Assembly: GCF_009711165.2 (NCBI RefSeq)
Contig: NZ_WMID02000048.1
Coordinates: 1-28,239, forward strand
Source of the DNA: Flavobacterium sp. MC2016-06
Lineage (GTDB): Bacteria; Bacteroidota; Bacteroidia; Flavobacteriales; Flavobacteriaceae
Reading direction: 5' to 3'
DNA: 28,239 nucleotides
The stretch's first letter is position 1; each line of letters begins with the position of its first letter. Positions 14,629 to 23,153 of this stretch are shown here, one piece after another. The notes under the pieces were generated by a model. The model had not been told where the DNA came from. It did not search any database and worked only from the letters and a program-made list of their open reading frames with translations. The translations under genes were made by a program, and so were the position numbers.

Positions 14629-15582
14629 CTATTTAGATGAAAGATAATCTAATACGTTTTTATCAATACGTTGGTCAATATTATCAATTGGTGCTTTTTC
14701 GAATTTTTCTCCTAAAATATTCTCGTATAACTCGATATATCTTTCAGAAACAGATTCGATATAAGCATCTGTCATGTCTGGAATTTGTTGTCCTTCTTGC
14801 CCTTGAAAACCATTTTCGATCAACCAGCGGCGTACAAATTCTTTAGACAATTGTTTTTGCTCTTCCCCTTTTTCTTGTCTTTCTTGATATCCATCAGCAT
14901 AAAAATAACGAGAAGAATCTGGAGTATGAATTTCATCAATTAAAACAATAACGCCCTCTTTTGTTTTTCCGAATTCGTATTTTGTATCTACTAAAATTAA
15001 ACCGCGGCTTGCCGCAATTTCTGTACCTCTTTGAAATAAAGCACGCGTATATTTTTCTAAAACTAAGTAATCTTCTTCTGTTACAATTCCTTTAGACAAG
15101 ATATCTTCACGAGAAATATCTTCATCATGAGAACCGTTATCTGCTTTAGTTGTAGGCGTAATAATTGGTTCAGGAAATTTGTCATTTTCTTTTAAACCTT
15201 CTGCCATTGTTACACCACAGATTTGTCTTTTTCCTAAGGCATATTCTCTAGCTGCATGTCCTGAAACATAACCACGAATTACCATTTCTACTTTAAAAGG
15301 ATCACACAAATGTCCAACAGCAACGTTTGGATCTGGAGTAGCAATTAACCAGTTTGGAACAATATCTTGAGTTAATTCCATAAATTTTGTTGCAATTTGA
15401 TTTAAAATCTGCCCTTTATACGGAATTCCTTTTGGTAAAACCACATCAAAAGCCGAAAGTCTATCTGTTGCCACCATTACCAAAAGATCGTCGTTTATGT
15501 TGTAAACTTCTCTAACTTTTCCGCGGTAAACTGATTTCTGATTCGGGAAATTAAAATTTGTAGTTGTAATTGTATTGCTCAT
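14629..15582 (-). CDS. purC: Phosphoribosylaminoimidazole-succinocarboxamide synthase
   Basis: This 317-residue enzyme joins CAIR and aspartate with ATP to make SAICAR in purine biosynthesis, in the cytosol. Motifs are [11 protein letters not shown] (about 19-29, nucleotide-binding strand and turn), [13 protein letters not shown] (about 37-49), [13 protein letters not shown] (about 101-113), [10 protein letters not shown] (about 145-154, aspartate/ATP region) and [10 protein letters not shown] (about 194-203). It is of the long form (over 300 residues, as in yeast Ade1) rather than the 235-residue E. coli type. It has a good promoter at 15614-15645 and is followed closely by the GH26 gene. 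Confidence 0.96.
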   Translation of the reverse strand: MSNTITTTNFNFPNQKSVYRGKVREVYNINDDLLVMVATDRLSAFDVVLPKGIPYKGQILNQIATKFMELTQDIVPNWLIATPDPNVAVGHLCDPFKVEMVIRGYVSGHAAREYALGKRQICGVTMAEGLKENDKFPEPIITPTTKADNGSHDEDISREDILSKGIVTEEDYLVLEKYTRALFQRGTEIAASRGLILVDTKYEFGKTKEGVIVLIDEIHTPDSSRYFYADGYQERQEKGEEQKQLSKEFVRRWLIENGFQGQEGQQIPDMTDAYIESVSERYIELYENILGEKFEKAPIDNIDQRIDKNVLDYLSSK

Positions 15583-15613
15583 TTTCCTAAGTTGTGTTGT
15601 ATTTTTATGAATG

Positions 15614-15645
15614 CAAATTTAAAACTATTTAAAAGAGCAAACAAA
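15614..15645 (-). promoter_or_regulatory. Promoter of purC
   Basis: On the - strand TTTG (15645-15642) and TAAATTTG (15621-15614) are spaced 20 bp apart, a full match to the Flavobacterium TTG / TAnnTTTG pattern, 31 bp before the ATG. Confidence 0.6.
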
Positions 15646-15653
15646 GAAAAAAT

Positions 15654-18002
15654 TTATTGTTTTAATAGAGTCGAATTAAACAAATTCAAAATTCTGCTGT
15701 ATTCATCAATCCAAGAATACGTTTCTTTAAATCCATGCGATTCAACAGGAAAAGAAGCAAGACTCCAATTCTTTTTCTCCAATTCTATAAAACGTTGTGA
15801 TAAACGCACAATATCTTTGTATTCTACATTATCATCAACCATTCCGTGCAGCATTACCAAGTTGCCTTTTAGATTGTTAGCATAATAAATTGGTGAGCTT
15901 TTTTTGTAGGCTTCTGGATCTGTTTCTGGGAAATTTAAAATATTACCCGTGTAACCATGATTGTAATGTGCCCAGTCTGTAACCGAACGCAATGCAGCTC
16001 CAGAAGTAAACTCGCCCGGAGTAGTCAGCATTCCCATCAACGTAATAAAGCCTCCGTAAGAACCACCGTAAATACCAACTCTATTAGCATCAATTCCTAA
16101 ATTATCAACCAAATATTTCTTACCATCAATATGATCAGACAAATCTTTTCCGCCCATAAAACGGTAAATTCCCGTTCTAAAATCACGCCCGTAACCATCA
16201 CTTCCTCTATAATCAATATCCAAAACTGTATAACCTAAATCAGTTAGTAAATTATGAAACATATATTCTCTGTAATAATTACTCCAGAAATTATGTGCAT
16301 TTTGTAAATATCCTGCACCATGAACAAAAATTACGGCAGCTTTATTAGTATTCTCTGTTTTAGGCGTGTACAATCTTGCGTTTATTGGAGTTCCATCTTG
16401 TGCTTTAAAAGTAATAACCTGAGGTTCTCTCCATTGGTATTTTTTGAAGCTTTCTGTAGTTGAAGATGAAATTTGCTGTAATGCAGCATTTTTTGCATTT
16501 GGAGCAATATAAAAATCCCAAGGAATATTTTTATAGGAATAACGTACTAAAAGTGTTTTTTCGTCTGGAGATAAAACCACTTCATGCGCTCCATCTTTAG
16601 TTAAAATTGGCTGTAAAACACCATCCGCAGGATTTAATTTATAAAAATTTCTATTTCCCGGATGTGTTGTATTTGTAGTTACGTAAAATGTCTTTTTATC
16701 TTTTGATAACACCACATCGCGCACTTCCCAATTACCGCTTGTAAGCTGGGTTTTCTTTTTAGTTTTTAAATTATAAGTGTAAATATGAGAATATCCCGTT
16801 GCTTCAGATTGAAAATAAATCGTTTCGTTGTCTGCCAAAAATTCTAAATTTCCAGAAGAAAATGCATACGACGGAATTCCAGGTCCGCCAATCCAAGCTT
16901 CGTCATGCTGATGTTCAATTTCTTCAAAAGTTCCTTTTTCAAGATTTAAACTTACTAACCATCTGTCTTTATTATCTTGACTTCTAATTTCTACAATTCC
17001 CAATGAACCATCTTCATTATAAACTGGAGCCTGCACTACAATAAGTTTGTCTTCTTTTGGTTTGTTTTTTAAATTATCATATTCTTCAAAATACTTTGGA
17101 GTGTCTTGAATGTGGCTTAAAGTCGAAAAATTAACGTAATAAACAGAATCTTTTGCTACAGAATAAATACCAAAACGTGTTTTTACAAAGTTCTTTACAG
17201 AAACTTTTTCTTTTGTTTCTGGAGTTTGATTATAGCCGTCTGCAGTAATAAAAACTTCCATTTTTTCCTGCTTTACCTCTGTTGCTTCTATTAAACCAAA
17301 AGTTACAAAATTCCCGTTTGGGTTTGCTTTTAAGCCTCTTAAATCATCCGTTCCATACGAATAACTCTTTGCAAAATCAGATTTTACAGCTTTACTTTTC
17401 GCTAGATTCCATTCTTTTTTAGCGTCTTTATCTTTTATAAACTGAAACAATTCTTTTTGCTGTGTATTTAAAAAAGAATCCTTTTCTGGTTTCACCTCTT
17501 TTTTAACTCCTTTAATAAAATTAGTAAGCTGTAAAACCGTTCCTTCTTTAGCATTATATTTAAAAATATTTTCATTCTGAACAAAGAACAATATTCCCGC
17601 TTGACTTCCTAATTCTAAATTATAAATAGGTGCAGACTGCTGAAATATCTTTTTTACTAATTTTGATTGAATAGAATAAGAATACAAACCGCCTTTGTTA
17701 ATATAATAAACAATATCTGATCCTGGTTTTCCTTTAAAATCAGATTGAGAAAAAGCAGCTTCTTGTGGTGAAACAAGTTCTGGTTTTGCCATTCCTTTTT
17801 GCCAGAAATAAGTACTTGCGCCCCATTCATCTTTAGGATTCCATTCAAAATATACTTTTTTTCCGTCCAAAGACCAGCGTCCGTTTGTAGGTTGATTTCC
17901 AATAAAAGATTCCCCTTTCATTATTTCTTCTAATTTCAAAGTCTGACTGTTTCCAGTAATAGAAAAAACTAAAAAGGCAAGAATAAAAATGTTTTTTGTC
18001 AT
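15654..18002 (-). CDS. S9 family serine peptidase (prolyl oligopeptidase / DPP type)
   Basis: This 782-residue protein has a signal peptide (cleavage about GNSQ, residue 20), a beta-propeller-like region (about 30-520) with WSLDGKKVYFEWNP near 43-56 and SPDEKTLLVRYSYKN near 474-488, and a C-terminal alpha/beta-hydrolase domain (about 535-782). The catalytic triad is visible: S648 in GGSYGG, D723 in VDDNV and H756 in ESHGF. It should be periplasmic or surface-bound and release dipeptides or cleave short peptides, as in DPP IV / acylaminoacyl peptidase relatives. Length is normal. It is upstream of purC on the same strand, but purC has its own promoter. The exact peptide preference is not readable from sequence. 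Confidence 0.92.
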   Translation of the reverse strand: MTKNIFILAFLVFSITGNSQTLKLEEIMKGESFIGNQPTNGRWSLDGKKVYFEWNPKDEWGASTYFWQKGMAKPELVSPQEAAFSQSDFKGKPGSDIVYYINKGGLYSYSIQSKLVKKIFQQSAPIYNLELGSQAGILFFVQNENIFKYNAKEGTVLQLTNFIKGVKKEVKPEKDSFLNTQQKELFQFIKDKDAKKEWNLAKSKAVKSDFAKSYSYGTDDLRGLKANPNGNFVTFGLIEATEVKQEKMEVFITADGYNQTPETKEKVSVKNFVKTRFGIYSVAKDSVYYVNFSTLSHIQDTPKYFEEYDNLKNKPKEDKLIVVQAPVYNEDGSLGIVEIRSQDNKDRWLVSLNLEKGTFEEIEHQHDEAWIGGPGIPSYAFSSGNLEFLADNETIYFQSEATGYSHIYTYNLKTKKKTQLTSGNWEVRDVVLSKDKKTFYVTTNTTHPGNRNFYKLNPADGVLQPILTKDGAHEVVLSPDEKTLLVRYSYKNIPWDFYIAPNAKNAALQQISSSTTESFKKYQWREPQVITFKAQDGTPINARLYTPKTENTNKAAVIFVHGAGYLQNAHNFWSNYYREYMFHNLLTDLGYTVLDIDYRGSDGYGRDFRTGIYRFMGGKDLSDHIDGKKYLVDNLGIDANRVGIYGGSYGGFITLMGMLTTPGEFTSGAALRSVTDWAHYNHGYTGNILNFPETDPEAYKKSSPIYYANNLKGNLVMLHGMVDDNVEYKDIVRLSQRFIELEKKNWSLASFPVESHGFKETYSWIDEYSRILNLFNSTLLKQ

Positions 18003-18100
18003 AATAGTAGTATTTGAGAACGTAAAAATACACTTTGCAAACTATTAAAAAAACTTTTTACACTTTCCTGATGCATCTATTTGATAAAGTCTCTTTAAAA

Positions 18101-18142
18101 CAAAAAATCCCTGAAGAAATACCTCCAGAGATTCTGTTTTTT
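18101..18142 (-). terminator. Terminator of the DUF502 gene
   Basis: On the - strand AATCTCTG and CAGGGATT form an 8-bp stem (one G-U pair) followed by TTTTTTG. It lies 17 bp past the DUF502 stop. Confidence 0.7.
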
Positions 18143-18158
18143 ATGATGCCGAAAAAAT

Positions 18159-18746
18159 TTATTTAAAACTCAAAATTCCTTTTCCAAATGATTTTACCGA
18201 GGCATCTAAGTTTCCTAAAGTCGTTTCATTCATTTTCTTTATACTGGCCAGATTTACAACAAAAATCTGACCTTGATCTTTAAAAGGAGCTGTTGGAACA
18301 AAAACTACAGCATTTCCTGAACTGTCTTCTTCTATAAGATGCGCTGGCTGCCAATATTCGCCATTTTTAAGTAAAATAGGCAAATCTGTACTTGGTTTTT
18401 TTACCTTTTTATTTAATTTTTCTTCTGCTATTTTTTTGTTTTTCTCATAACCCGGTAAAAAAATCATAAGCTTATCATCTATCCATGCCGTAAATTTTTT
18501 CAGATAAGTCAATCGCATCAAATAACCGCTAAAATAAAGCAGTATCAACAAAATTAAACCTCCCAAAATATCGGTTGCAATAGATCCAAAAACTTCATCT
18601 AAATGTAAAAGTTTGGCAAATTTTTCTCCATATTTCTGAAAAAAAGACCATACTTTTTGAAGCACAACTCCAAAAACCAGCAATGGCAGTAAAACTATTG
18701 CCCCAGAAACACAGTTTCTTTCAACTTGACGTAAAAATTTTTTCAT
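18159..18746 (-). CDS. DUF502 domain-containing inner-membrane protein
   Basis: This 195-residue protein has two membrane helices near the N-terminus (about 13-33 and 58-77) and a soluble C-terminal domain. The start MKKFLRQVERNCVSGAIVLLP and the motifs LPILLKNGEYWQPAHLIEE and AVVFVPTAPFKDQGQIFVV fit DUF502, a family found in bacteria and plants (related to the LIKE-COV proteins), of unknown biochemical role. Length is typical (about 200). It is a single gene with its own terminator, 119 bp from the HAD gene upstream. Location in the inner membrane is inferred from the helices. Confidence 0.85.
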   Translation of the reverse strand: MKKFLRQVERNCVSGAIVLLPLLVFGVVLQKVWSFFQKYGEKFAKLLHLDEVFGSIATDILGGLILLILLYFSGYLMRLTYLKKFTAWIDDKLMIFLPGYEKNKKIAEEKLNKKVKKPSTDLPILLKNGEYWQPAHLIEEDSSGNAVVFVPTAPFKDQGQIFVVNLASIKKMNETTLGNLDASVKSFGKGILSFK

Positions 18747-18865
18747 AATTAATAAAGTTTAGAGATACTAAATGTAGTAAAATTCTAATACTTTATTAAA
18801 TTAAATGAGTAAAACTTAAAACTAAAACACTGTATTACAACACTTAATGTATTTTATATGTAAAA

Positions 18866-19699
18866 TCAGCTTGCTGCAAATTCTTTATCTAAAATTCTCG
18901 AAGCAATGTATTTTGCAACACCATCTTCGGCATTTGTTTTAATAACTTCTAAATTGGGTAAAGTTTCTTTTAATAAATCTGGAGCATTTCCCATAATTAA
19001 TCCTTTTCCTGTAGAAGACAACATTTGTACATCATTGAAACCATCTCCAAACGAAACCGCTTCTTCTAATGTAAAACCTTCTTTTTCTAAAACTTTAGCA
19101 ATAGAAACTGCTTTATCTACAGATTTATCCATAAATTCTAAACAAGTCGGTAAGCTAAAAGCATGGTGTAACTCACTTGAACTATTTGCTAAAATAGCAT
19201 CTTTTAAAACCACTAGTTTTTCGTGATTATCGTGTGCAAAAAAGATTTTAATCGCTCCAAAATCCTCCAAAGTTTTATAATCTACTAATTCTGGAACATA
19301 TTTTAATTCTGCTTGAAAAGCATTTAATTTTTCACTCAGTTTATTAGTCTGCCAAGTATTCTCTTTAAATAAAACTACCGTAATTTCAGGATCAATTTCA
19401 ACATTTAGAGCTGTTTTTACAACATCACTATTTAAATTGAAAGCAAAAAGCTCTTCTTTTTCTGGCGAATGTATTCTAGCTCCGTTTGAACTTACTAAAT
19501 AAACAGGAACTTCTAGCGTATCGATAATCGCCATAGCATCAAGATGATGACGTCCTGTGGCTACAACTAAAAGATAACCTTGATTGTGCAGTTCTTGAAA
19601 AATAGATTTTGTATACTCTGATATTCTGTGTTGTGGATTGAGCAAAGTTCCGTCTAAATCGCTGACGATAACTTTTATATTCTTAAGTTTTGAAGTCAT
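18866..19699 (-). CDS. Cof-type HAD-superfamily phosphatase
   Basis: I chose the ATG at 19699, which gives 277 residues; four codons upstream lies only a TTG. All HAD motifs are present: I, DLDGTLLN (D14 and D16), II, VVATGR with Thr near 48, III, a Lys in FMDKSVDKAVSI, and IV, SFGDGFNDVQML. The cap between motifs II and III is of the C2B type, as in Cof/YidA-like phosphatases, which remove phosphate from sugars and other small metabolites in the cytosol. The real substrate is not readable. It is a single gene with no close partner. Confidence 0.9.
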   Translation of the reverse strand: MTSKLKNIKVIVSDLDGTLLNPQHRISEYTKSIFQELHNQGYLLVVATGRHHLDAMAIIDTLEVPVYLVSSNGARIHSPEKEELFAFNLNSDVVKTALNVEIDPEITVVLFKENTWQTNKLSEKLNAFQAELKYVPELVDYKTLEDFGAIKIFFAHDNHEKLVVLKDAILANSSSELHHAFSLPTCLEFMDKSVDKAVSIAKVLEKEGFTLEEAVSFGDGFNDVQMLSSTGKGLIMGNAPDLLKETLPNLEVIKTNAEDGVAKYIASRILDKEFAAS

Positions 19700-19830
19700 A
19701 TTAAAAATCAAGTATTATTTGATAGACAAATTTACGGTTTTAAGCCCAGAAGAACAAAGTTCGATAAAGCCTAAAGCTTAAAAATGAGTAAGTTTATTAT
19801 TTATTTAACTATTTCATTAAAGAAATTACT

Positions 19831-20202
19831 TCATTTGCTTTTAATTTTTATAATTCCAGTTTTATATAAGTTTATTGATTTTTGGATGATATTTTCTATT
19901 ATTTCTATTGGTAAATCTTCATCAGAATTAAACATCATTATTTTCATTCTCGATCGAGCTTCCTGAATAAGAAATGATTCCTCAAAATGTTTTCCTTCTA
20001 CAATTCCAATATAAGTCTGTTTCGTTTTCTTATGAATCCATAAATAGCAGAACATTTTTCCTTTGTAACAAAAAAATGGCATTCCGTATTTAAGGACATT
20101 TGTAATGTCATTGTCTTGTTTTAAGATAATTTCTTTTAATGACAAGAATATTCCTCTTTCAGGTTCTTGAAGTTTTTCGTAAAAATTATCTAATTCTTTC
20201 AT
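19831..20202 (-). CDS. DUF1801 domain-containing protein
   Basis: This 123-residue cytosolic protein fits DUF1801: NFYEKLQEPERGIFLSLKEIILKQ near the N-terminus, VLKYGMPFFCYKGKMFCYLWIHKK near 36-59, then a helix KHFEESFLIQEARSRMKIMMF and a final NIIQKSINLYKTG. The family (YdhG-like fold) has no established activity. It starts 14 bp after the stop of the lipoprotein gene and is probably co-transcribed with it. Only this pairing hints at function. Confidence 0.78.
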   Translation of the reverse strand: MKELDNFYEKLQEPERGIFLSLKEIILKQDNDITNVLKYGMPFFCYKGKMFCYLWIHKKTKQTYIGIVEGKHFEESFLIQEARSRMKIMMFNSDEDLPIEIIENIIQKSINLYKTGIIKIKSK

Positions 20203-20216
20203 AATAAAAAAAGCTT

Positions 20217-20918
20217 TTAGAAACCATAATTACTTCTCCATTGATTCATTTCTTTAGGAGAATTATTGTCATTTGGATAATTAACTTTTATAAAATCAAA
20301 TTGTTCTCTAGTTAATAATACTATCCTTCCATCATTTCCAGAACTAATTGGATAAAATTGCTCATCACTACCCTGCAGCGAAAGCTGATCATTTAGCATT
20401 TCAATAAAATTCACATAAGAAATTCCCCAATCATTTTCTCCAAAATCATTGTCAAAAGCTGAATAATCCTTATTGTTTAATTTAATCCTGTGTGTCCAAT
20501 GCTTTTCAGTTTGATTATTAAACTCATCCGAAAAAATAAGCTTTAAGTGGAGTTTTTCAAATAATGGCTTAACGGTTTCTAAATACTGGACTAAACCACC
20601 TCCTTCAAACAAAGTTTCAGAATCAATGAAATAAAATCTATTATCAGTAAAGCTTAAATCTTCATTCATTATACCTTCAAAAAAATTCAAATCATTATAA
20701 GACTTTTCAAACTCAATTTTTGTTGCTTTTAAATCTGATTTATTTGTTAAATCGAAAAAATTAAGCCTCTCCAACTTTGCCACAATTTCCTTTCCTTTCA
20801 TTTTGGTCGCATTTTTTATTACAAGATTTTCAGAATTCTTTAGTTGGATATCATCCTGACCTTTCGTGTTACATCCGAAAATTAAAAAACTAATTAGAGC
20901 AATTCCTATTTTATTCAT
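20217..20918 (-). CDS. Unrecognised lipoprotein
   Basis: I do not recognise this 233-residue protein. I chose the ATG at 20918 because a lipoprotein signal begins there (MNKIGIALISFLIFGC, Cys16), while a longer frame would start inside a hairpin terminator (20934-20986). The mature protein is acidic and polar: an N-terminal helix near 35-50, FYFIDSETLFEGGGLVQYLE near 101-120, a Trp/Asp-rich section NKDYSAFDNDFGENDWGISY near 155-174, and SSGNDGRIVLLTREQFDFIKVN near 195-216. No catalytic motif or binding motif is evident. It is expected in the outer or inner membrane on the periplasmic side and is likely in one operon with the DUF1801 gene 14 bp downstream. Confidence 0.75.
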   Translation of the reverse strand: MNKIGIALISFLIFGCNTKGQDDIQLKNSENLVIKNATKMKGKEIVAKLERLNFFDLTNKSDLKATKIEFEKSYNDLNFFEGIMNEDLSFTDNRFYFIDSETLFEGGGLVQYLETVKPLFEKLHLKLIFSDEFNNQTEKHWTHRIKLNNKDYSAFDNDFGENDWGISYVNFIEMLNDQLSLQGSDEQFYPISSGNDGRIVLLTREQFDFIKVNYPNDNNSPKEMNQWRSNYGF

Positions 20919-20933
20919 TGTTACGAAAATTTT

Positions 20934-20986
20934 AAAAAAAATATTCGTTTTACGCATTTCTATAAAGAACATGCATAAAACGAATA
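20934..20986 (-). terminator. Terminator of phoH
   Basis: TATTCGTTTTACGCAT (20942-20957) pairs with ATGCATAAAACGAATA (20971-20986), a 16-bp stem with one G-U pair. On the - strand it is followed by eight T residues. It is one of the strongest intrinsic terminators in the window and lies 62 bp past the phoH stop. Confidence 0.85.
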
Positions 20987-21047
20987 CTTCCTAAAGTTAT
21001 AAAATGCATCAAACATTTTACAAAATTCATTTCACAAGAATCACAAA

Positions 21048-21998
21048 TTAATCGTGATTTTCTATTTGTTTATAAGCGTCAATTACCTTTTTAACTAATC
21101 TATGACGTACGATATCTTTATCATCAAGATAAATAATACCAATTCCGTCAACGTCTTTCAAAACCAAAATAGCTTCTTTAAGACCTGAAATGGTTCTGCG
21201 TGGCAAATCGACCTGTCCTGGATCGCCCGTAATCATAAATTTGGCGTTTTTTCCCATACGAGTCAAAAACATCTTCATTTGTGAATGGGTTGTGTTTTGC
21301 GCTTCATCCAAAATTACAAAAGCATTATCAAGCGTACGTCCGCGCATAAATGCCAATGGCGCAATCTGTATAATTCCTTTTAAAATGTAATCTTCGAGTT
21401 TTTCATTTGGCAGCATATCGCGTAGTGCATCATAAAGAGGCTGCATATATGGATCTAGTTTTTCTTTCATATCACCAGGCAGGAAACCAAGATTTTCTCC
21501 TGCTTCTACTGCTGGTCTTGTCAATATGATCCTTTTTACTTCTTTATCTTTCAGTGCCTTGACTGCCATGGCTACGCCCGTGTAAGTCTTTCCGGTTCCA
21601 GCTGGTCCTACTGCAAATACCATATCATTTTTTTTAATGGTATCTACCAATAACTGCTGGTTGGGCGTCATTGCTTTTATAATCTTACCGCCAACACCAT
21701 GAACTAATATTTTGTCATGATCATATGATCTTTTTTCATCCTGACCATCACTCATTATTACGCGTTCAATTACATTATCATCGATGTTGTTGTATCGGGT
21801 AAAATGGAGCATTAATCTTTGAAATCTTTTTTCGAATTCATCTAAAACTTCTTTTTCGCCAAATGCTTTCAAAGTCGTTCCTCTCGCTACTATTTTAAGC
21901 TTTGGATAGTACTTTTTAATGATTTCCAGATGGCTGTCTTGAGCGCCCCAAAATTCTTTTGGTGCGATGTCTATTAGCTCGATTATTCTCTCGTTCAA
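21048..21998 (-). CDS. phoH: PhoH family ATPase
   Basis: This 316-residue cytosolic ATPase of the PhoH family has Walker A GPAGTGKT (residues 131-138), Walker B VILDEAQ (D231, E232) and the downstream SQMKMFLTRMGKNAKFMITGDPGQVDLPRR region typical of the superfamily-1 helicase-like core. The first 110 residues hold the usual KH-like N-terminal part (WGAQDSHLEIIKKYYPKLKIVARG). RNA-linked ATPase or helicase activity is inferred from family work. The start must be TTG at 21998: no ATG lies in frame before an upstream stop near 22040, and the sequence MNERIIEL fits known family starts. It is a single gene, ended by a strong hairpin terminator. Confidence 0.93.
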   Translation of the reverse strand: MNERIIELIDIAPKEFWGAQDSHLEIIKKYYPKLKIVARGTTLKAFGEKEVLDEFEKRFQRLMLHFTRYNNIDDNVIERVIMSDGQDEKRSYDHDKILVHGVGGKIIKAMTPNQQLLVDTIKKNDMVFAVGPAGTGKTYTGVAMAVKALKDKEVKRIILTRPAVEAGENLGFLPGDMKEKLDPYMQPLYDALRDMLPNEKLEDYILKGIIQIAPLAFMRGRTLDNAFVILDEAQNTTHSQMKMFLTRMGKNAKFMITGDPGQVDLPRRTISGLKEAILVLKDVDGIGIIYLDDKDIVRHRLVKKVIDAYKQIENHD

Positions 21999-22301
21999 AT
22001 GAGTTAGTTTTAAATTAAAATTAAAATTGTTTTTAAATCAATTGCTGTCGGGTATTTTATTTTTTTATAAGTCAGAGATTTCAGTTGCGATAGCAGTTTT
22101 TAGCAAATAAAAAAATCAAATGCACTTTTCTTATGAGACTGAAAACTGAAACTGATAAACTGAGACTATTGTAATACTTACTTATTTTAAAAAATGTAAT
22201 TTGTCTTTTCTTTCTTTCAATTTGTATTTAGTATTACTAGCTTTGCATTTCTCAAATTTAATGAAAATTAGGTTTAAATACTATAAAGAGTTATAAACAA
22301 A
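21999..22301. other. Divergent intergenic region, phoH / SAM hydrolase gene
   Basis: These 303 bp separate divergent starts. There is a degenerate direct repeat of ACTGA words at about 22138-22166 (ACTGAAA, ACTGAAA, CTGATAA, ACTGAGA) and a -7 box for the + strand gene at 22238. No ORF or strong hairpin is seen. Confidence 0.55.
22238..22245 (+). promoter_or_regulatory. -7 element of the SAM hydrolase gene
   Basis: TAGCTTTG is a full match to TAnnTTTG, 57 bp before the ATG. The -33 region has TTC rather than TTG at proper spacing (about 22216-22218), so the promoter may be weak or regulated. Confidence 0.45.
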
Positions 22302-23135
22302 ATGATGTCAATAATTACCCTTACTACTGATTACGGCTTAAAAGACCACTTTGTTGGTTCGCTAAAGGGTAAAATATTTTCAGAATTTTCAGAAGCTGTA
22401 ATTGTCGATATTTCACACGATATTGATCCATTTAACACTGCCGAAGCAAGTTATGTTATTGGAGCTTCTTATTTAAGCTTTCCAAAAGGCACCGTTCACT
22501 TAATAGGTGTCGATATTGAGCGCAACAAAGAAAATCAGCACATTGCTATGCAATGGAACGATCATTACTTTATTTGTGCCGATAATGGTATTTTGAGCAT
22601 GCTGACACAAAAAATTGTACCGCAGAAAATTGTGTCTATTAATATTCACGATCGTTTCCCTGCTGAATCTACAGATTTAGATATTTTTATACAAGTTGCC
22701 TGTCATATTGCAAAAGGCGGTTTATTGAATGTTATTGGCAAAGAAATCGCAGCAGTTAAAGAAGTTACCGAATTACAGCCTGTTCTTGCAAACGACGGCA
22801 ATTCTCTAAAAGGATATGTAATTTATATCGATCATTTTGGAAACATTGTAACCAATATTTCCAAGCAGCAATTTTTAGAAGTAGCCAAAGGCCGCAAGTA
22901 CGAGATTGTAATGAACACAAAAAACATCAAAACTATTCTGCCTAATTATTCGGCAATTGCCACTTCAGAAAAATATCCGATAAAAACCTACGAAGGCGAA
23001 AAGCTGGCTATTTTCAATGAAGCCGGTTTTCTTGAAATTGCTATTTTTAGAAGTAATCCATCAAAAGTAGGTTCCGCAAACAGTTTGCTGGGATTGAATT
23101 ACCGCGATGTGATTACGATTCAGTTTTTAAATTAA
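22302..23135 (+). CDS. SAM hydrolase / SAM-dependent halogenase family protein (DUF62)
   Basis: This 277-residue protein belongs to the DUF62 family, whose studied members hydrolyse S-adenosylmethionine to adenosine and methionine. Family motifs are TLTTDYGLKDHFVGSLKG (about 6-23), HLIGVD with D71, FICADNGILS (about 91-100) and IDHFGNIVTNIS (about 180-191). The archaeal enzymes use an Asp-Arg-His triad in VDPGVGxxRR and FHGRDIF. Here the first motif reads VDIERNKENQ and the second ESTDLDIF, so the Arg and His positions appear to be Asn and Thr. This could be a Bacteroidota variant or a changed activity. Two ATG codons are adjacent at the start; either could be used. It is a single gene with its own -7 element. 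Confidence 0.85.
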   Translation: MMSIITLTTDYGLKDHFVGSLKGKIFSEFSEAVIVDISHDIDPFNTAEASYVIGASYLSFPKGTVHLIGVDIERNKENQHIAMQWNDHYFICADNGILSMLTQKIVPQKIVSINIHDRFPAESTDLDIFIQVACHIAKGGLLNVIGKEIAAVKEVTELQPVLANDGNSLKGYVIYIDHFGNIVTNISKQQFLEVAKGRKYEIVMNTKNIKTILPNYSAIATSEKYPIKTYEGEKLAIFNEAGFLEIAIFRSNPSKVGSANSLLGLNYRDVITIQFLN

Positions 23136-23153
23136 GAAAACAACAATTAAAAA

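Noticed and set aside
15592..15885. 97-residue rightward gene between purC and the S9 peptidase
   Set aside because: Most of it is antisense to the end of the S9 peptidase gene and it shows no signal or domain.
19831..20918. Toxin-immunity or phage-defence pair
   Set aside because: No nuclease, pore, NTPase or secretion motif is visible in either protein and no mobile-element gene is near.
20919..20972. Longer start for the lipoprotein gene
   Set aside because: The added residues are encoded by a hairpin terminator of phoH, while the lipoprotein signal begins at the ATG at 20918.
22302..23135. Fluorinase or chlorinase call
   Set aside because: Family membership alone does not show halogenation, and there is no natural-product gene nearby.
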